Below are positions 1 through 13,284 of a stretch of DNA of 64,000 nucleotides, piece by piece; position 1 is the stretch's first letter, and every line of letters begins with the position of its first letter. Below the pieces are notes generated by a model. The model was not told the DNA's origin. It did no database searches and worked only from the letters and a program-made list of their open reading frames with translations. The position numbers were made by a program, and so were the translations under genes. Source of the DNA: Fragum whitleyi (Eukaryota; Mollusca; Bivalvia; Cardiida; Cardiidae); the NCBI GenBank assembly GCA_948146395.1, contig OX411559.1, forward strand, positions 62,001 to 126,000, in the 5' to 3' direction.

Positions 1-3000
1 CTGATACGCTTTGCATCCATACCAACATCGTCACAAACACGCGCGTTCGCTAGCTTTGCATGTGCGCTTTAAATTAACACCGGTTTCGTTGCCGTCTGAT
101 GCATCCGTCTGTGCGTTTATGCAGCATCCCTGACCCCTTGTTATTCGATTTAATAGTAATTATTTAATCCTGATTTAATGTTAAATATTTTGGGTACCCA
201 TTTTTCGATCGACTGATGCGCCCATGCATCTATACCAACATCGTCCCAAACACGCGTGTTCGCTAGCTATGCATGTGCGCTTCAAATTAACACCGGTTTC
301 GTTGCCGTCTGATGCATCCGTCTGTGCGTTTATGCAGCATCCCCGACCCCTTGTTATTCGATTTAATAGTAATTATTTAATCCTGATTTAATGTGATATA
401 TTTTGGGTACCAATTTTTCGATCGACTGATACGCTTTGCATCCATACCAACATCGTCACAAACACGTGCGTTCGCTAGCTTTGCATGTGCGCTTCAAATA
501 AACACCGGTTTCGTTGCCGTCTGATGCATCCGTCTGTGCGTTTATGCAGCATCCCTGACCCCTTGTTATTCGATTTAATAGTAATTATTTAATCCTGATT
601 TAATGTTAAATATTTTGGGTACCCATTTTTCGATCGACTGATGCGCCCAACATCCACATCCATATCATCCCAAACACGCGCGTTCACTAGCTATGAATGT
701 GCGCTTCAAATTAACAACGGTTTCGTTGCCGTCTGATGCATCCGTCTGTGCGTTTGTGCAGCATCCCTGACCCCTTGTTATTCGATTTAATAGTAATTAT
801 TTAATCCTGATTTAATGTTAAATATTTTGGGTACCCATTTTTCGATCGACTGATGCGCCCATGCATCTATACCAACATCGTCCCAAACACGCGCGTTCGC
901 TAGCTATGCATGTGCGCTTCAAATTATCACCGGTTTCGTTGCCGTCTGATGCATCCGTCTGTGCGTTTATGCAGCATCCCTGACCCCTTGTTATACGATT
1001 TAATAGTAATTATTTAATCCTGATTTAATGTTAAATATTTTGGGTACCCATTTTTCGATCGACCGATGCGCCCATGCATCCATACCAACATCGTCCCAAA
1101 CACGCTCGTTCACTAGCTATGCATGTGCGCTTCAAATTAACAACGGTTTCGTTGCCGTCTGATGCATCCGTCTGTGCGTTTATGCAGCATCCCTGACCCC
1201 TTGTTATTCGATCTAATAGTAATTATTTAATCCTGATTTAATGTTAGATATATTGGGTACCCATTTTTCGATCGACTGATGCGCCCATGCATCCATACCA
1301 ACATCGTCCAAAACACGCGCGTTCACTAGCTATGCATGTTCGCTTCAAACAAACACCGGTTTCGTTGCCGTCTGATGCATTCGTCTGTGCGTTTATGCAG
1401 CATCCCTGACCCCTTGTTATTCGATTTAATAGTAATTATTTAATCCTGATTTAATGTTAAACATTTTGGGTACCCATTTTTCGATCGACTGATGCGCCCA
1501 TGCATCCATACCAACATCGTCCCAAACAAACGCGTTCACTAGCTATGCATGTGCGCTTCAAATTAACACCGGTTTCGTTGCCGTCTGATGCATCCGTCTG
1601 TGCGTTTATGCAGCATCCCTGGTCCCTTGTTATACCATTTAATAGTAATTATTTAATCCTGATTTAATGTTAAATATTTTGGGTACCCATTTTTCGATCG
1701 ACTGATGCGCCCATGCATCCATACCCACATCGTCCCAAACACGCGCGTTCACTAGCTATGCATGTGCGCTTCAAATTAACACCGGTTTCGTTGCCGTCTG
1801 ATGCATCCGTCTGTGCGTTTATGCAGCATTCCTGACCCCTTGTTATACGATTTGATAGTAATTATTTAATCCTGATTTAATGTTAAATATTTTGGGTACC
1901 CCTTTTTCGATCGACCGATGCGCCCATGCATCCATACCAACATCGTCCCAAACTCGCGCGTTCACTAGCTATGCATGTGCACTTCAAATTAACACCCGTT
2001 TCGTTGCCGTATGATGCATCCGTCTGTGCGTTTATGCAGCATCCCTGACCCCTTGTTATTCGATTAAATAATAATTATTTAATCCTGATTTAATGTTAAA
2101 TATTTTGGGTACCCATTTTTCGATCGACTGATGCGCCCATGCATCCATACCCACATCGTCTCAAACACGCGCGTTCACTTGCTTTGCATGTGCGCTTTAA
2201 ATTTACACCGGTTTCGTTGCCGTCTGATGCATCCGTCTGTGCGTTTATGCAGCATCCCCGACCCCTTGTTATTCGATTTAATAGTAATTATTTAATCCTG
2301 ATTTAATGTTAAATATTTTGGGTACCCATTTTTCGATCGACTGATACGCCCATGCATCCATACCAACATCGTCACAAACACGCGCGTTCACTAGCTATGC
2401 ATGTGCGCTTCAAATTAACACCGGTTTCGTTGCCGTCTGATGCATCCGTCTGTGCGTTTATGCAGCATTCCTGACCCCTTGTTATTCGATTTAATAGTAA
2501 TTATTTAATCCTGATTTAATGTTAAATATTTTGGGTACCCATTTTTCGATCGACTGATGCGCCCATGCATCCATAACCATATCATCCCAAACACGCGCGT
2601 TCACTAGCTATGAATGTGCGCTTCAAATTAACACCGGTTTCGTTGCCGTCTGATGCATCCGTCTGTGCGTTAATGCAGCATCCCTGACCCCTTGTTATTC
2701 GATTTAATAGTAATTTTTTAATCCTGATTTAATGTTAAATATTTTGGGTACCCATTTTTCGAACGACTGATGCGCCCCTGCATCCATACCAACATCGTCC
2801 AAAACACGCGCGTTCACTAGCTATGCATGTGCACTTCAAATAAACACCGATTTCGTTGCAGTCTGATGCATTCGTCTGTGCGTTTATGCAGCATCCCTGA
2901 CCCCTTGTTATTCGATTTAATAGAAATTATTTAATCCTGATTTAATGTTAAATATTTTGGGTACCCATTTTTCAATCGACTGATGCGCCCATGCATCCAT

Positions 3001-6000
3001 ACCCACATCGTCCCAAACAAGCACGTTCACTAGCTATGCATGTGCGCTTCAAATTAACACCGGTTTCGTTGCCGTCTGATGCATCCGTCTGTGCGTTTAT
3101 GCAGCATCCCTGACCCCTTGTTATACGATTTAATAGTAATTATTTAATCCTTATTTAATGTTAGATGTTTTGGGTACCCATTTTTCGATCGACTGATGCG
3201 CCCATGCATCCATACCCACATCGTCCCAAACACGAGCGTTCACTAGCTGTGCATGTGCACTTCAAATTAACACCGGTTTCATTGCCGTCCGATTCATCCG
3301 TCTGTGCGTTTATGCAGCATCCCTGACCCATTGTTATTCGATCTAATAGTAATTATTTAATCTTGATTTAATGTTAAATTTTTTGGGTACCCATTTTTCG
3401 ATCGACCGATGCGCCCATGCATCCATACCAACATCGTCCAAAACACGTGCGTTCACTAGCTATGCATGTGCGCTTCAAATTTACACCGGTTTCGTTGCCG
3501 TCTGATGCATTTGTCTGTGCGTTTATGCAGCATCCCTGACCCCTTGTTATTCGATTAAATAGTAATTATTTTATCCTGATTTAATGTTAAATATTTTGGG
3601 TACCCATTTTTCGATCGACTGATGCGCCCATGCATCCATACCAACATCGTCCCAAACACGCGCGTTCGCTAGCTATGCATGTGCGCTTCAAATTAACACC
3701 GGTTTCGTTGCCGTCTGATGCATCCGTCTGTGCGTTTATGCAGAATCCCTGACCCCGTGTTATTCGATTTAATAGTAATTATTTAATCCTGATTTAATGT
3801 TAAATATTTTGGGTACCCATTTTTCGATCGACTGATGCGCCCATGCATCCATACCCACATCGTCCCAAACACGCGCGTTCACTAGCTATGCATGTGCGCT
3901 TCTAATTAACACCGGTTTCGTTGCCGTCTGATGCATCCGTCTGTGCGTTTATGCAGCATCCCTGACCCCTTGTTATTCGATTTAATAGTAATTATCTAAT
4001 CCTGATTTAATGTTAAATATTTTGGGTACCCATTTTTCGATCGACTGATGCGCCCATGCATAACACCGCTTTCGTTGCCGTCTGATGCATCCGTCTGTGC
4101 GTTTATGCAGCATCCCTGACCCCTTGTTATTCGATTTAATAGTAATTATTTAATCCTGATTTAATGTTAAATATTTTGGGTACCCATTTTTCGATCGACA
4201 GATGCGCCCATGAATCCATACCAACATCGTCCAAAACACGCGCGTTCAATAGCTATGCATGAGCGCTTCAAATTAACACCGGTTTCGTTGCCGTCTGATG
4301 CATTCGTCTGTGCGTTTATGCGGCATCCCCGACCCCTTGTTATTCGATTAAATAGTAATTATTTTATCCTGATTTAATGTTAAATATTTTGGGTACCCAT
4401 TTTTCGATCGACTGATGCGCCCATGCATCCATACCAACATCGTCCCAAACACGCGCGTTCGCTAGCTTTGCATGTGCGCTTCAAATTAACACAGGTTTCG
4501 TTGCCGTCTGATGCATCCGTCTTTGCGTTTATGCAGCATCCCTGACCCCTTGTTATTCGATTAAATAGTAATTATTTAATCCTGATTTAATATTACATAT
4601 TTTGGGTACCCATTTTTTGATCGACTGATGCGCCCATGCATCCATACCCACATCGTCCCAAACACGCGCGTTCACTAGCTATGCATGTGCGATTCAAATT
4701 AACACCGGTTTCGTTGCCGTCTGATGCATCCGTCTGTGCGTTTATGCAGCATCCCTGACCCCTTGTTATTCGATTTAATAGTAATTATTTAATCCTGATT
4801 TAATGTAAAATATTTTGGGTGCCCATTTTTTAATCGACTGATGCGCCCTTGCATCCATACCAACATCGTCCAAAACACGCGCGTTCACTAGCTATGCATG
4901 TGCGCTTCAAATTAACACCGGTTTCGTTGCCGTCTGATGCATTCGTCTGTGCGTTTATGCAGCATCCCTGACCTCTTGTTTTTCGATTTAAAAGTAATTA
5001 TTTAATCCTGATTTAATGTTAAATATTTTGGGTACCCATTTTTCGATCGACTGATGCGCCCATGCATCCATACCCACATCGTCCCAAACACGCGCGTTCA
5101 CTAGCTATGCATGTGCGCTTCAAATAAACACCGGTTTCGTTGCCGTCTGATGCATCCGTCTGTGCGTTTATGCAGCATCCCCGACCCCTTGTTATTCGAT
5201 TTAATAGTAATTATTTAATCCTGATTTAATGTTAAATATTTTGGGTACCCATTTTTCGATCGACTGATGCCCCCATGCATCCATACCCACATCGTCCCAA
5301 ACACGCGCGTTCACTAGCTATGCATGTTCACTTCAAATTAACACCGGTTTCGTTGCCGTCTGATGCATCCGTCTGTGCGTTTATGCAGCATCCCTGACCC
5401 CTTGTTATTCGATCTAATAGTAATTATTTAATCTTGATTTAATGTAAAATATTTTGGGTACCCATTTTTCGATCGACTGATGCGTCCATGCATCCATACC
5501 CATATCGTCCCAAACACGCGCGTTCACTAGCTATGCATGTGCAGTTCAAATTAACACCGGTTTCGTTGCCGTCTGATGCATCCGTCTGTGCGTTTATACA
5601 TCATCCCTGACCCCTTGTTATTCGATTTAATAGTAATTATTTAATCCTGATTTAATGTTAAATATTTTGGGTACCCATTTTTCGATCGACTGATGCGCCC
5701 ATGCATCTATACCCACATCGTCCCAAACACGCGCGTTCACTAGCTATGCATCTGCGCTTCAAATTAACACCGGTTTCGTTGCCGTCTGATGCATCCGTCT
5801 GTGCGTTTATGCAGCATCCCTGACTCCTTGTTATTCGATTTAATAGTAATTATTTAATCCTGATTTAATGTTAAATATTTTGGGTACCCATTTTTCGATC
5901 GACTGATGCGCCCATGCATCCATACCCACATCGTCCCAAACACGCGCGTTCACTAGCTATGCATGTGCGCTTCAAATTAACACCGGTTTCGTTGCCGTCT

Positions 6001-9000
6001 AATGCATCCGTCTGTGCGTTTATGCAGCATCCCTGACCCCTTGTTATTCGATTTAATAGTAATTATTTAATCCTGATTTAATGTTAAATATATTGGGTAC
6101 CCATTTTTCGATCGACTGATGCGCCCATGCATCCATACCAATATCGTCCAAAACACGCGCGTTCACTAGCTATGCATGTGCGCTTCAAATAAACACCGGT
6201 TTCGTTGCCGTCTGATGCATTCGTCTGTGCGTTTATGCAGCATCCCTGACCCCTTGTTATTCGATTTAATAGTAATTATTTAATCCTGATTTAATGTTAA
6301 ATATTTTGGGTACCCATTTTTCGATCGACTGATGCGCCCATGCATCCATACCCACATCGTCCCAAACACGCGCGTTCACTAGCTATGCATGTGCACTTCA
6401 AATTAACACCGGTTTCGTTGCCGTCTGAGGCATTCGATTGTGCGTTTATGCAGCATCCCTGACACCTTATTATTCGATTTAATAGTAATTATTTAATCCT
6501 GATTTAATGTAAAATATTTTAGGGTACCCATTTTTCGATCGACTGATGCGCCCATGCATCCATACCAATATCGTCTTAAACACGCGTGTTCGCTAGCTAT
6601 GCATGTGCGCTTCAAATTAAAACCGGTTTCGTTGCTGTCTGATGCATCCGTCTGTGCGTTTATGCAGCATCCCTGACCCCTTGTTATTCGATTTAATAGT
6701 AATTATTTAATCCTGATTTAATGTTAAATATTTTGGGTACCCATTTTTCGATCGACTGATGCGCTCATGCATCCTAGTAAACATCGTCCCAAACACGCGC
6801 GTTCACTAGCTATGCATGTGCGCTTCAAATTAACAACGGTTTCGTTGCCGTCTGATGCATCCGTCTGTGCGTTTATGCAGCATCCCTGACACCTTGTTAT
6901 TCGATTTAATAGTAATTATTTAATCCTGATTTAATGTTAAATATTTTGGGTACCCATTTTTCGATCGACTGATGCGCCCATGCATCCATACCCACATCGC
7001 CCCAAACACGCGCGTTCACTAGCTATGCATATGCGCTTCAAATAAACACCGGTTTCGTTGCCGTCTGATGCATTCGTCTGTGCGTTTATGCAGCATCCCT
7101 GACCCCTTGTTATTCGATTTAATAGTAATTATTTAATCCTGATTTAATGTTAAATATTTTGGGTACCCATTTTTCGATCGACTGATGCGCCCATGCATCC
7201 ATACCCACATCGTCCCAAACACGCGCATTCACTAGCTATGCATGTGCGCTTTAAATTAACACCGGTTTCGTTGCCGTCTGATGCATCCGTCTGTGCGTTT
7301 ATGCAGCATCCCTGACCTCTTGTTATTCGATTTAATAGTAATTATATAATCCTGATTTAATGTTAAATATATTGGGTACCCATTTTTCGATCGACTGACG
7401 CGCCCATGCATCCATACCAACATCGTCCCAAACACGCGCGTTCACTAATTATGCATGTGCGCTTCAAATTAACACCGGTTTCGTTGCCGTCTGATGCATC
7501 CGTCTGTGCGTTTATGCAGCATCCCTGACCCCTTGTTATTCGATTTAATAGTAATTATTTAATCCTGATTTAATGTTAAATATTTAGGGTACCCATTTTT
7601 CGATCGACTGATGCCCCCATGCATCCATACCCACATCGTCCCAATCACACGCGTTCACTAGCTATGCATGTGCGCTTCAAATTAACACCGGTTTCGCTGT
7701 CGTCTGATGCATCCGTCTGTGCGTTTATGCAGCATCCTTGACCCATTGTTATTCGATTTAATAGTAATTATTTAATCCTGATTTAATGTTAAATATTTTG
7801 GGTACCCATTTTTCGATCGACTGATGCGCCCATGCATCCATACCAACATCGTCCAAAACACGCGCGTTCAATAGCTATGCATGTACGCTTCAAATAAATA
7901 CCGGTTTTGTTGCCGTCTGATGTATTCGTCTGTGCGTTTATGCAGCATCCCTGACCCCTTGTAATTCGATTTAATAGTAATTATTTAATCCTGATTTAAT
8001 GTTAAATATTTTGGGTACCCATTTTTCGATCGACTGATGCGCCCTTGCATCCATACCCACATCGCCCCAAACACGCGCGTTCACTAGCTATGCATATGCG
8101 CTTCAAATAAACACCGGTTTCGTTGTCGTCTGTTGCATTCGTCTGTGCGTTTATGCAGCATCCCTGACCCCTTGTTTTTCGATTTAATAGTAATTATTTA
8201 ATCCTGATTTAATGTTAAATATTTTGGGTACCCATTTTTCGATCGACTGATGCGCCCATGCATCAATACCCACATCGTCCCAAACACGCGCATTCACTAG
8301 CTATGCATGTGCGCTTTAAATTAACACCGGTTTCGTTGCCGTCTGATGCATCCGTCTGTGCGTTTATGCAGCATCCCTGACCTCTTGTTATTCGATTTAA
8401 TAGTAATTATATAATCCTGATTTAATGTTAAATATATTTTGTACCCATTTTTCGATCGAATGATGCGCCCATGCATCCATACCAACATCGTCCCAAACAC
8501 GCACGTTCACTGGCTATGCATGTGCGCTTCAAATTAACACCGGTTTCGTTGCCGTCTGATGCATCCGTCTGTGCGTTTATGCAGCATCCCTGACCCCTTG
8601 TTATACGATTTAATAGTAATTATTTAATCCTGATTTAATGTTAAATATTTTGGGTGCAAATTTTTCGATCGACCGATGCGCCCATGCATCCATACCCACA
8701 TCGTCCCAAACACGCGCGTTCACTACCTATGCATGTGCACTTTAAATTGACACCGGTTTCGTTGCCGTATGATGCATCCGTCTGTGCGTTTATGCAGCAT
8801 CTCTGACCCCTTGTTATTCGATTAAATAGTAATTATTTAATCCTGATTTAATGTGAAATATTTTGGGTACCCATTTTTCGATCGACTGATGCGCCCATGC
8901 ATCCATACCCACATCGTCCCAAACACGCGCGTTCACTTGCTTTGCATGTGCGCTTTAAATTAACACCGGTTTCGTTGCCATCTGATGCATCCGTCTGTGC

Positions 9001-9098
9001 GTTTATGCAGCATCCCCGACCCCTTGTTATTCGATTTAATAGTAATTATTTAATCCTGATTTAATGTTAAATATTTTGTGTACCCATTTTTCGATCGA
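1..9098 (+). repeat. 9.1-kb multi-monomer segment, copy A1 (about 43 monomers)
   Basis: The variants that open the window (CTGATACGCTTT, TCACAAACAC, GCTAGCTTTGC) reappear at 9099, and later rare markers keep the same 9098-bp offset: the 154-bp monomer (taacaccgct at 4061 and 13159), GTTCACTTC (5326 and 14424), the TTTAGGGT monomer (7586 and 16684) and GTAATTCG (7961 and 17059). The match fades at about 8530-8605. The rest of A1 (about 8600-9098) instead resembles sequence near 1880-2340 and 11,150-11,400 (TTATACG, CGACCGATG, GCCGTATGATG, CACTTGCTTTGC). It therefore looks like a recombination junction that returned the array to an earlier point in the unit. Compared with A2, this copy has two extra monomers at about 1477-1902. 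Confidence 0.85.
4033..4186 (+). repeat. Truncated 154-bp monomer, copy 1
   Basis: The sequence passes directly from CCCATGCAT (about monomer 29) to AACACCGC (about 89), which removes 59 bp, including the ACGCGCGT and TAGCTA palindromes and the most variable part of the monomer. It also carries CCGCTTTCG in place of CCGGTTTCG. The next monomer has the rare variants GACAGATG, CATGAATCC and GCATGAGCGC, forming a two-monomer cassette. Confidence 0.93.
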
Positions 9099-10568
9099 CT
9101 GATACGCTTTGCATCCATACCAACATCGTCACAAACACGCGCGTTCGCTAGCTTTGCATGTGCTCTTTAAATTAACACCGGTTTCGTTGCCGTCTGATGC
9201 ATCCGTCTGTGCGTTTATGCAGCATCCCTGACCCCTTGTTATTCGATTTAATAGTAATTATTTAATCCTGATTTAATGTTAAATATTTTGGGTACCCATT
9301 TTTCGATCGACTGATGCGCCCATGCATCTATACCAACATCGTCCCAAACACGCGCGTTCGCTAGCTATGCATGTGCGCTTCAAATTAACACCGGTTTCGT
9401 TGCCGTCTGATGCATCCGTCTGTGCGTTTATGCAGCATCCCCGACCCCTTGTTATTCGATTTAATAGTAATTATTTAATCCTGATTTAATGTGAAATATT
9501 TTGGGTACCAATTTTTCGATCGACTGATACGCTTTGCATCCATACCAACATCGTCACAAACACGTGCGTTCGCTAGCTTTGCATGTGCGCTTCAAATAAA
9601 CACCGGTTTCGTTGCCGTCTGATGCATCCGTCTGTGCGTTTATGCAGCATCCCTGACCCCTTGTTATTCGATTTAATAGTAATTATTTAATCCTGATTTA
9701 ATGTTAAATATTTTGGGTACCCATTTTTCGATCGACTGATGCGCCCAACATCCACATCCATATCATCCCAAACACGCGCGTTCACTAGCTATGAATGTGC
9801 GCTTCAAATTAACAACGGTTTCGTTGCCGTCTGATGCATCCGTCTGTGCGTTTGTGCAGCATCCCTGACCCCTTGTTATTCGATTTAATAGTAATTATTT
9901 AATCCTGATTTAATGTTAAATATTTTGGGTACCCATTTTTCGATCGACTGATGCGCCCATGCATCTATACCAACATCGTCCCAAACACGCGCGTTCGCTA
10001 GCTATGCATGTGCGCTTCAAATTATCACCGGTTTCGTTGCCGTCTGATGCATCCGTCTGTGCGTTTATGCAGCATCCCTGACCCCTTGTTATACGATTTA
10101 ATAGTAATTATTTAATCCTGATTTAATGTTAAATATTTTGGGTATCCATTTTTCGATCGACCGATGCGCCCATGCATCCATACCAACATCGTCCCAAACA
10201 CGCGCGTTCACTAGCTATGCATGTGCGCTTCAAATTAACAACGGTTTCGTTGCCGTCTGATGCATCCGTCTGTGCGTTTATGCAGCATCCCTGACCCCTT
10301 GTTATTCGATCTAATAGTAATTATTTAATCCTGATTTAATGTTAGATATATTGGGTACCCATTTTTCGATCGACTGATGCGCCCATGCATCCATACCAAC
10401 ATCGTCCAAAACACGCGGGTTCACTAGCTATGCATGTTCGCTTCAAACAAACACCGGTTTCGTTGCCGTCTGATGCATTCGTCTGTGCGTTTATGCAGCA
10501 TCCCTGACCCCTTGTTATTCGATTTAATAGTAATTATTTAATCCTGATTTAATGTTAAACATTTTGGG

Positions 10569-11590
10569 TACCCCTTTTTCGATCGACCGATGCGCCCATG
10601 CATCCATACCAACATCGTCCCAAACTCGCGCGTTCACTAGCTATGCATGTGCACTTCAAATTAACACCGGTTTCGTTGCCGTATGATGCATCCGTCTGTG
10701 CGTTTATGCAGCATCCCTGACCCCTTGTTATTCGATTAAATAATAATTATTTAATCCTGATTTAATGTTAAATATTTTGGGTACCCATTTTTCGATCGAC
10801 TGATGCGCCCATGCATCCATACCCACATCGTCTCAAACACGCGCGTTCACTTGCTTTGCATGTGCGCTTTAAATTTACACCGGTTTCGTTGCCGTCTGAT
10901 GCATCCGTCTGTGCGTTTATGCAGCATCCCCGACCCCTTGTTATTCGATTTAATAGTAATTATTTAATCCTGATTTAATGTTAAATATTTTGGGTACCCA
11001 TTTTTCGATCGACTGATACGCCCATGCATCCATACCAACATCGTCACAAACACGCGCGTTCACTAGCTATGCATGTGCGCTTCAAATTAACACCGGTTTC
11101 GTTGCCGTCTGATGCATCCGTCTGTGCGTTTATGCAGCATTCCTGACCCCTTGTTATACGATTTAATAGTAATTATTTAATCCTGATTTAATGTTAAATA
11201 TTTTGGGTACCCCTTTTTCGATCGACCGATGCGCCCATGCATCCATACCCACATCGTCCCAAACACGCGCGTTCACTAGCTATGCATGTGCACTTCAAAT
11301 TAACACCGGTTTCGTTGCCGTATGATGCATCCGTCTGTGCGTTTATGCAGCATCCCTGACCCCTTGTTATTCGATTAAATAATAATTATTTAATCCTGAT
11401 TTAATGTTAAATATTTTGGGTACCCATTTTTCGATCGACTGATACGCCCATGCATCCATACCAACATCGTCACAAACACGGGCGTTCGCTAGCTATGCAT
11501 GTGCGCTTCAAATTTACACCGGTTTCGTTGCCGTCTGATGCATCCGTCTGTGCGTTTATGCAGCATCCCTGACCCCTTGTTATTCGATTT
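10569..11590 (+). repeat. Local three-monomer (639-bp) duplication inside copy A2
   Basis: The distinctive order CCCCTTTTTCGATCGACCGATG, GCCGTATGATG, then ATTAAATAATAATT occurs twice, with the last marker at 10,734 and 11,373. The spacing is 639 bp, exactly three monomers. The first copy has ACTCGCGCG where the second has ACACGCGCG. Copy A1 has the series once (about 1895-2090). This doubling replaces the two monomers lost just upstream and brings A2 back into register with A1. I read it as an unequal exchange; the breakpoints are uncertain by about one monomer. Confidence 0.75.
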
Positions 11591-13130
11591 AATAGTAATT
11601 ATTTAATCCTGATTTAATGTTAAATATTTTGGGTACCCATTTTTCGATCGACTGATGCGCCCATGCATCCATAACCATATCATCCCAAACACGCGCGTTC
11701 ACTAGCTATGAATGTGCGCTTCAAATTAACACCGGTTTCGTTGCCGTCTGATGCATCCGTCTGTGCGTTAATGCAGCATCCCTGACCCCTTGTTATTCGA
11801 TTTAATAGTAATTTTTTAATCCTGATTTAATGTTAAATATTTTGGGTACCCATTTTTCGAACGACTGATGCGCCCCTGCATCCATACCAACATCGTCCAA
11901 AACACGCGCGTTCACTTGCTATGCATGTGCACTTCAAATAAACACCGATTTCGTTGCAGTCTGATGCATTCGTCTGTGCGTTTATGCAGCATCCCTGACC
12001 CCTTGTTATTCGATTTAATAGAAATTATTTAATCCTGATTTAATGTTAAATATTTTGGGTACCCATTTTTCAATCGACTGATGCGCCCATGCATCCATAC
12101 CCACATCGTCCCAAACAAGCACGTTCACTAGCTATGCATGTGCGCTTCAAATTAACACCGGTTTCGTTGCCGTCTGATGCATCCGTCTGTGCGTTTATGC
12201 AGCATCCCTGACCCCTTGTTATACGATTTAATAGTAATTATTTAATCCTTATTTAATGTTAGATGTTTTGGGTACCCATTTTTCGATCGACTGATGCGCC
12301 CATGCATCCATACCCACATCGTCCCAAACACGAGCGTTCACTAGCTGTGCATGTGCACTTCAAATTAACACCGGTTTCATTGCCGTCCGATTCATCCGTC
12401 TGTGCGTTTATGCAGCATCCCTGACCCATTGTTATTCGATCAAATAGTAATTATTTAATCTTGATTTAATGTTAAATTTTTTGGGTACCCATTTTTCGAT
12501 CGACCGATGCGCCCATGCATCCATACCAACATCGTCCAAAACACGTGCGTTCACTAGCTATGCATGTGCGCTTCAAATTTACACCGGTTTCGTTGCCGTC
12601 TGATGCATTTGTCTGTGCGTTTATGCAGCATCCCTGACCCCTTGTTATTCGATTAAATAGTAATTATTTTATCCTGATTTAATGTTAAATATTTTGGGTA
12701 CCCATTTTTCGATCGACTGATGCGCCCATGCATCCATACCAACATCGTCCCAAACACGCGCGTTCGCTAGCTATGCATGTGCGATTCAAATTAACACCGG
12801 TTTCGTTGCCGTCTGATGCATCCGTCTGTGCGTTTATGCAGCATCCCTGACCCCGTGTTATTCGATTTAATAGTAATTATTTAATCCTGATTTAATGTTA
12901 AATATTTTGGGTACCCATTTTTCGATCGACTGATGCGCCCATGCATCCATACCCACATCGTCCCAAACACGCGCGTTCACTAGCTATGCATGTGCGCTTC
13001 TAATTAACACCGGTTTCGTTGCCGTCTGATGCATCCGTCTGTGCGTTTATGCAGCATCCCTGACCCCTTGTTATTCGATTTAATAGTAATTATCTAATCC
13101 TGATTTAATGTTAAATATTTTGGGTACCCA

Positions 13131-13284
13131 TTTTTCGATCGACTGATGCGCCCATGCATAACACCGCTTTCGTTGCCGTCTGATGCATCCGTCTGTGCGT
13201 TTATGCAGCATCCCTGACCCCTTGTTATTCGATTTAATAGTAATTATTTAATCCTGATTTAATGTTAAATATTTTGGGTACCCA
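13131..13284 (+). repeat. Truncated 154-bp monomer, copy 2
   Basis: It has the same 59-bp deletion junction and CCGCTTTCG variant as the copy at 4033, and lies exactly 9098 bp from it. The following monomer has the same GACAGATG and CATGAATCC changes. It is a landmark for the A1/A2 duplication. Confidence 0.93.

Noticed and set aside
26..180. Possible ancestral shorter repeat within the monomer (GCATCC three times; TGATGC twice)
   Set aside because: GCATCC lies at monomer positions 26, 114 and 137, with unequal spacing (88 and 23) and no extended similarity between the flanks, so an origin from a half-length unit is not supported.
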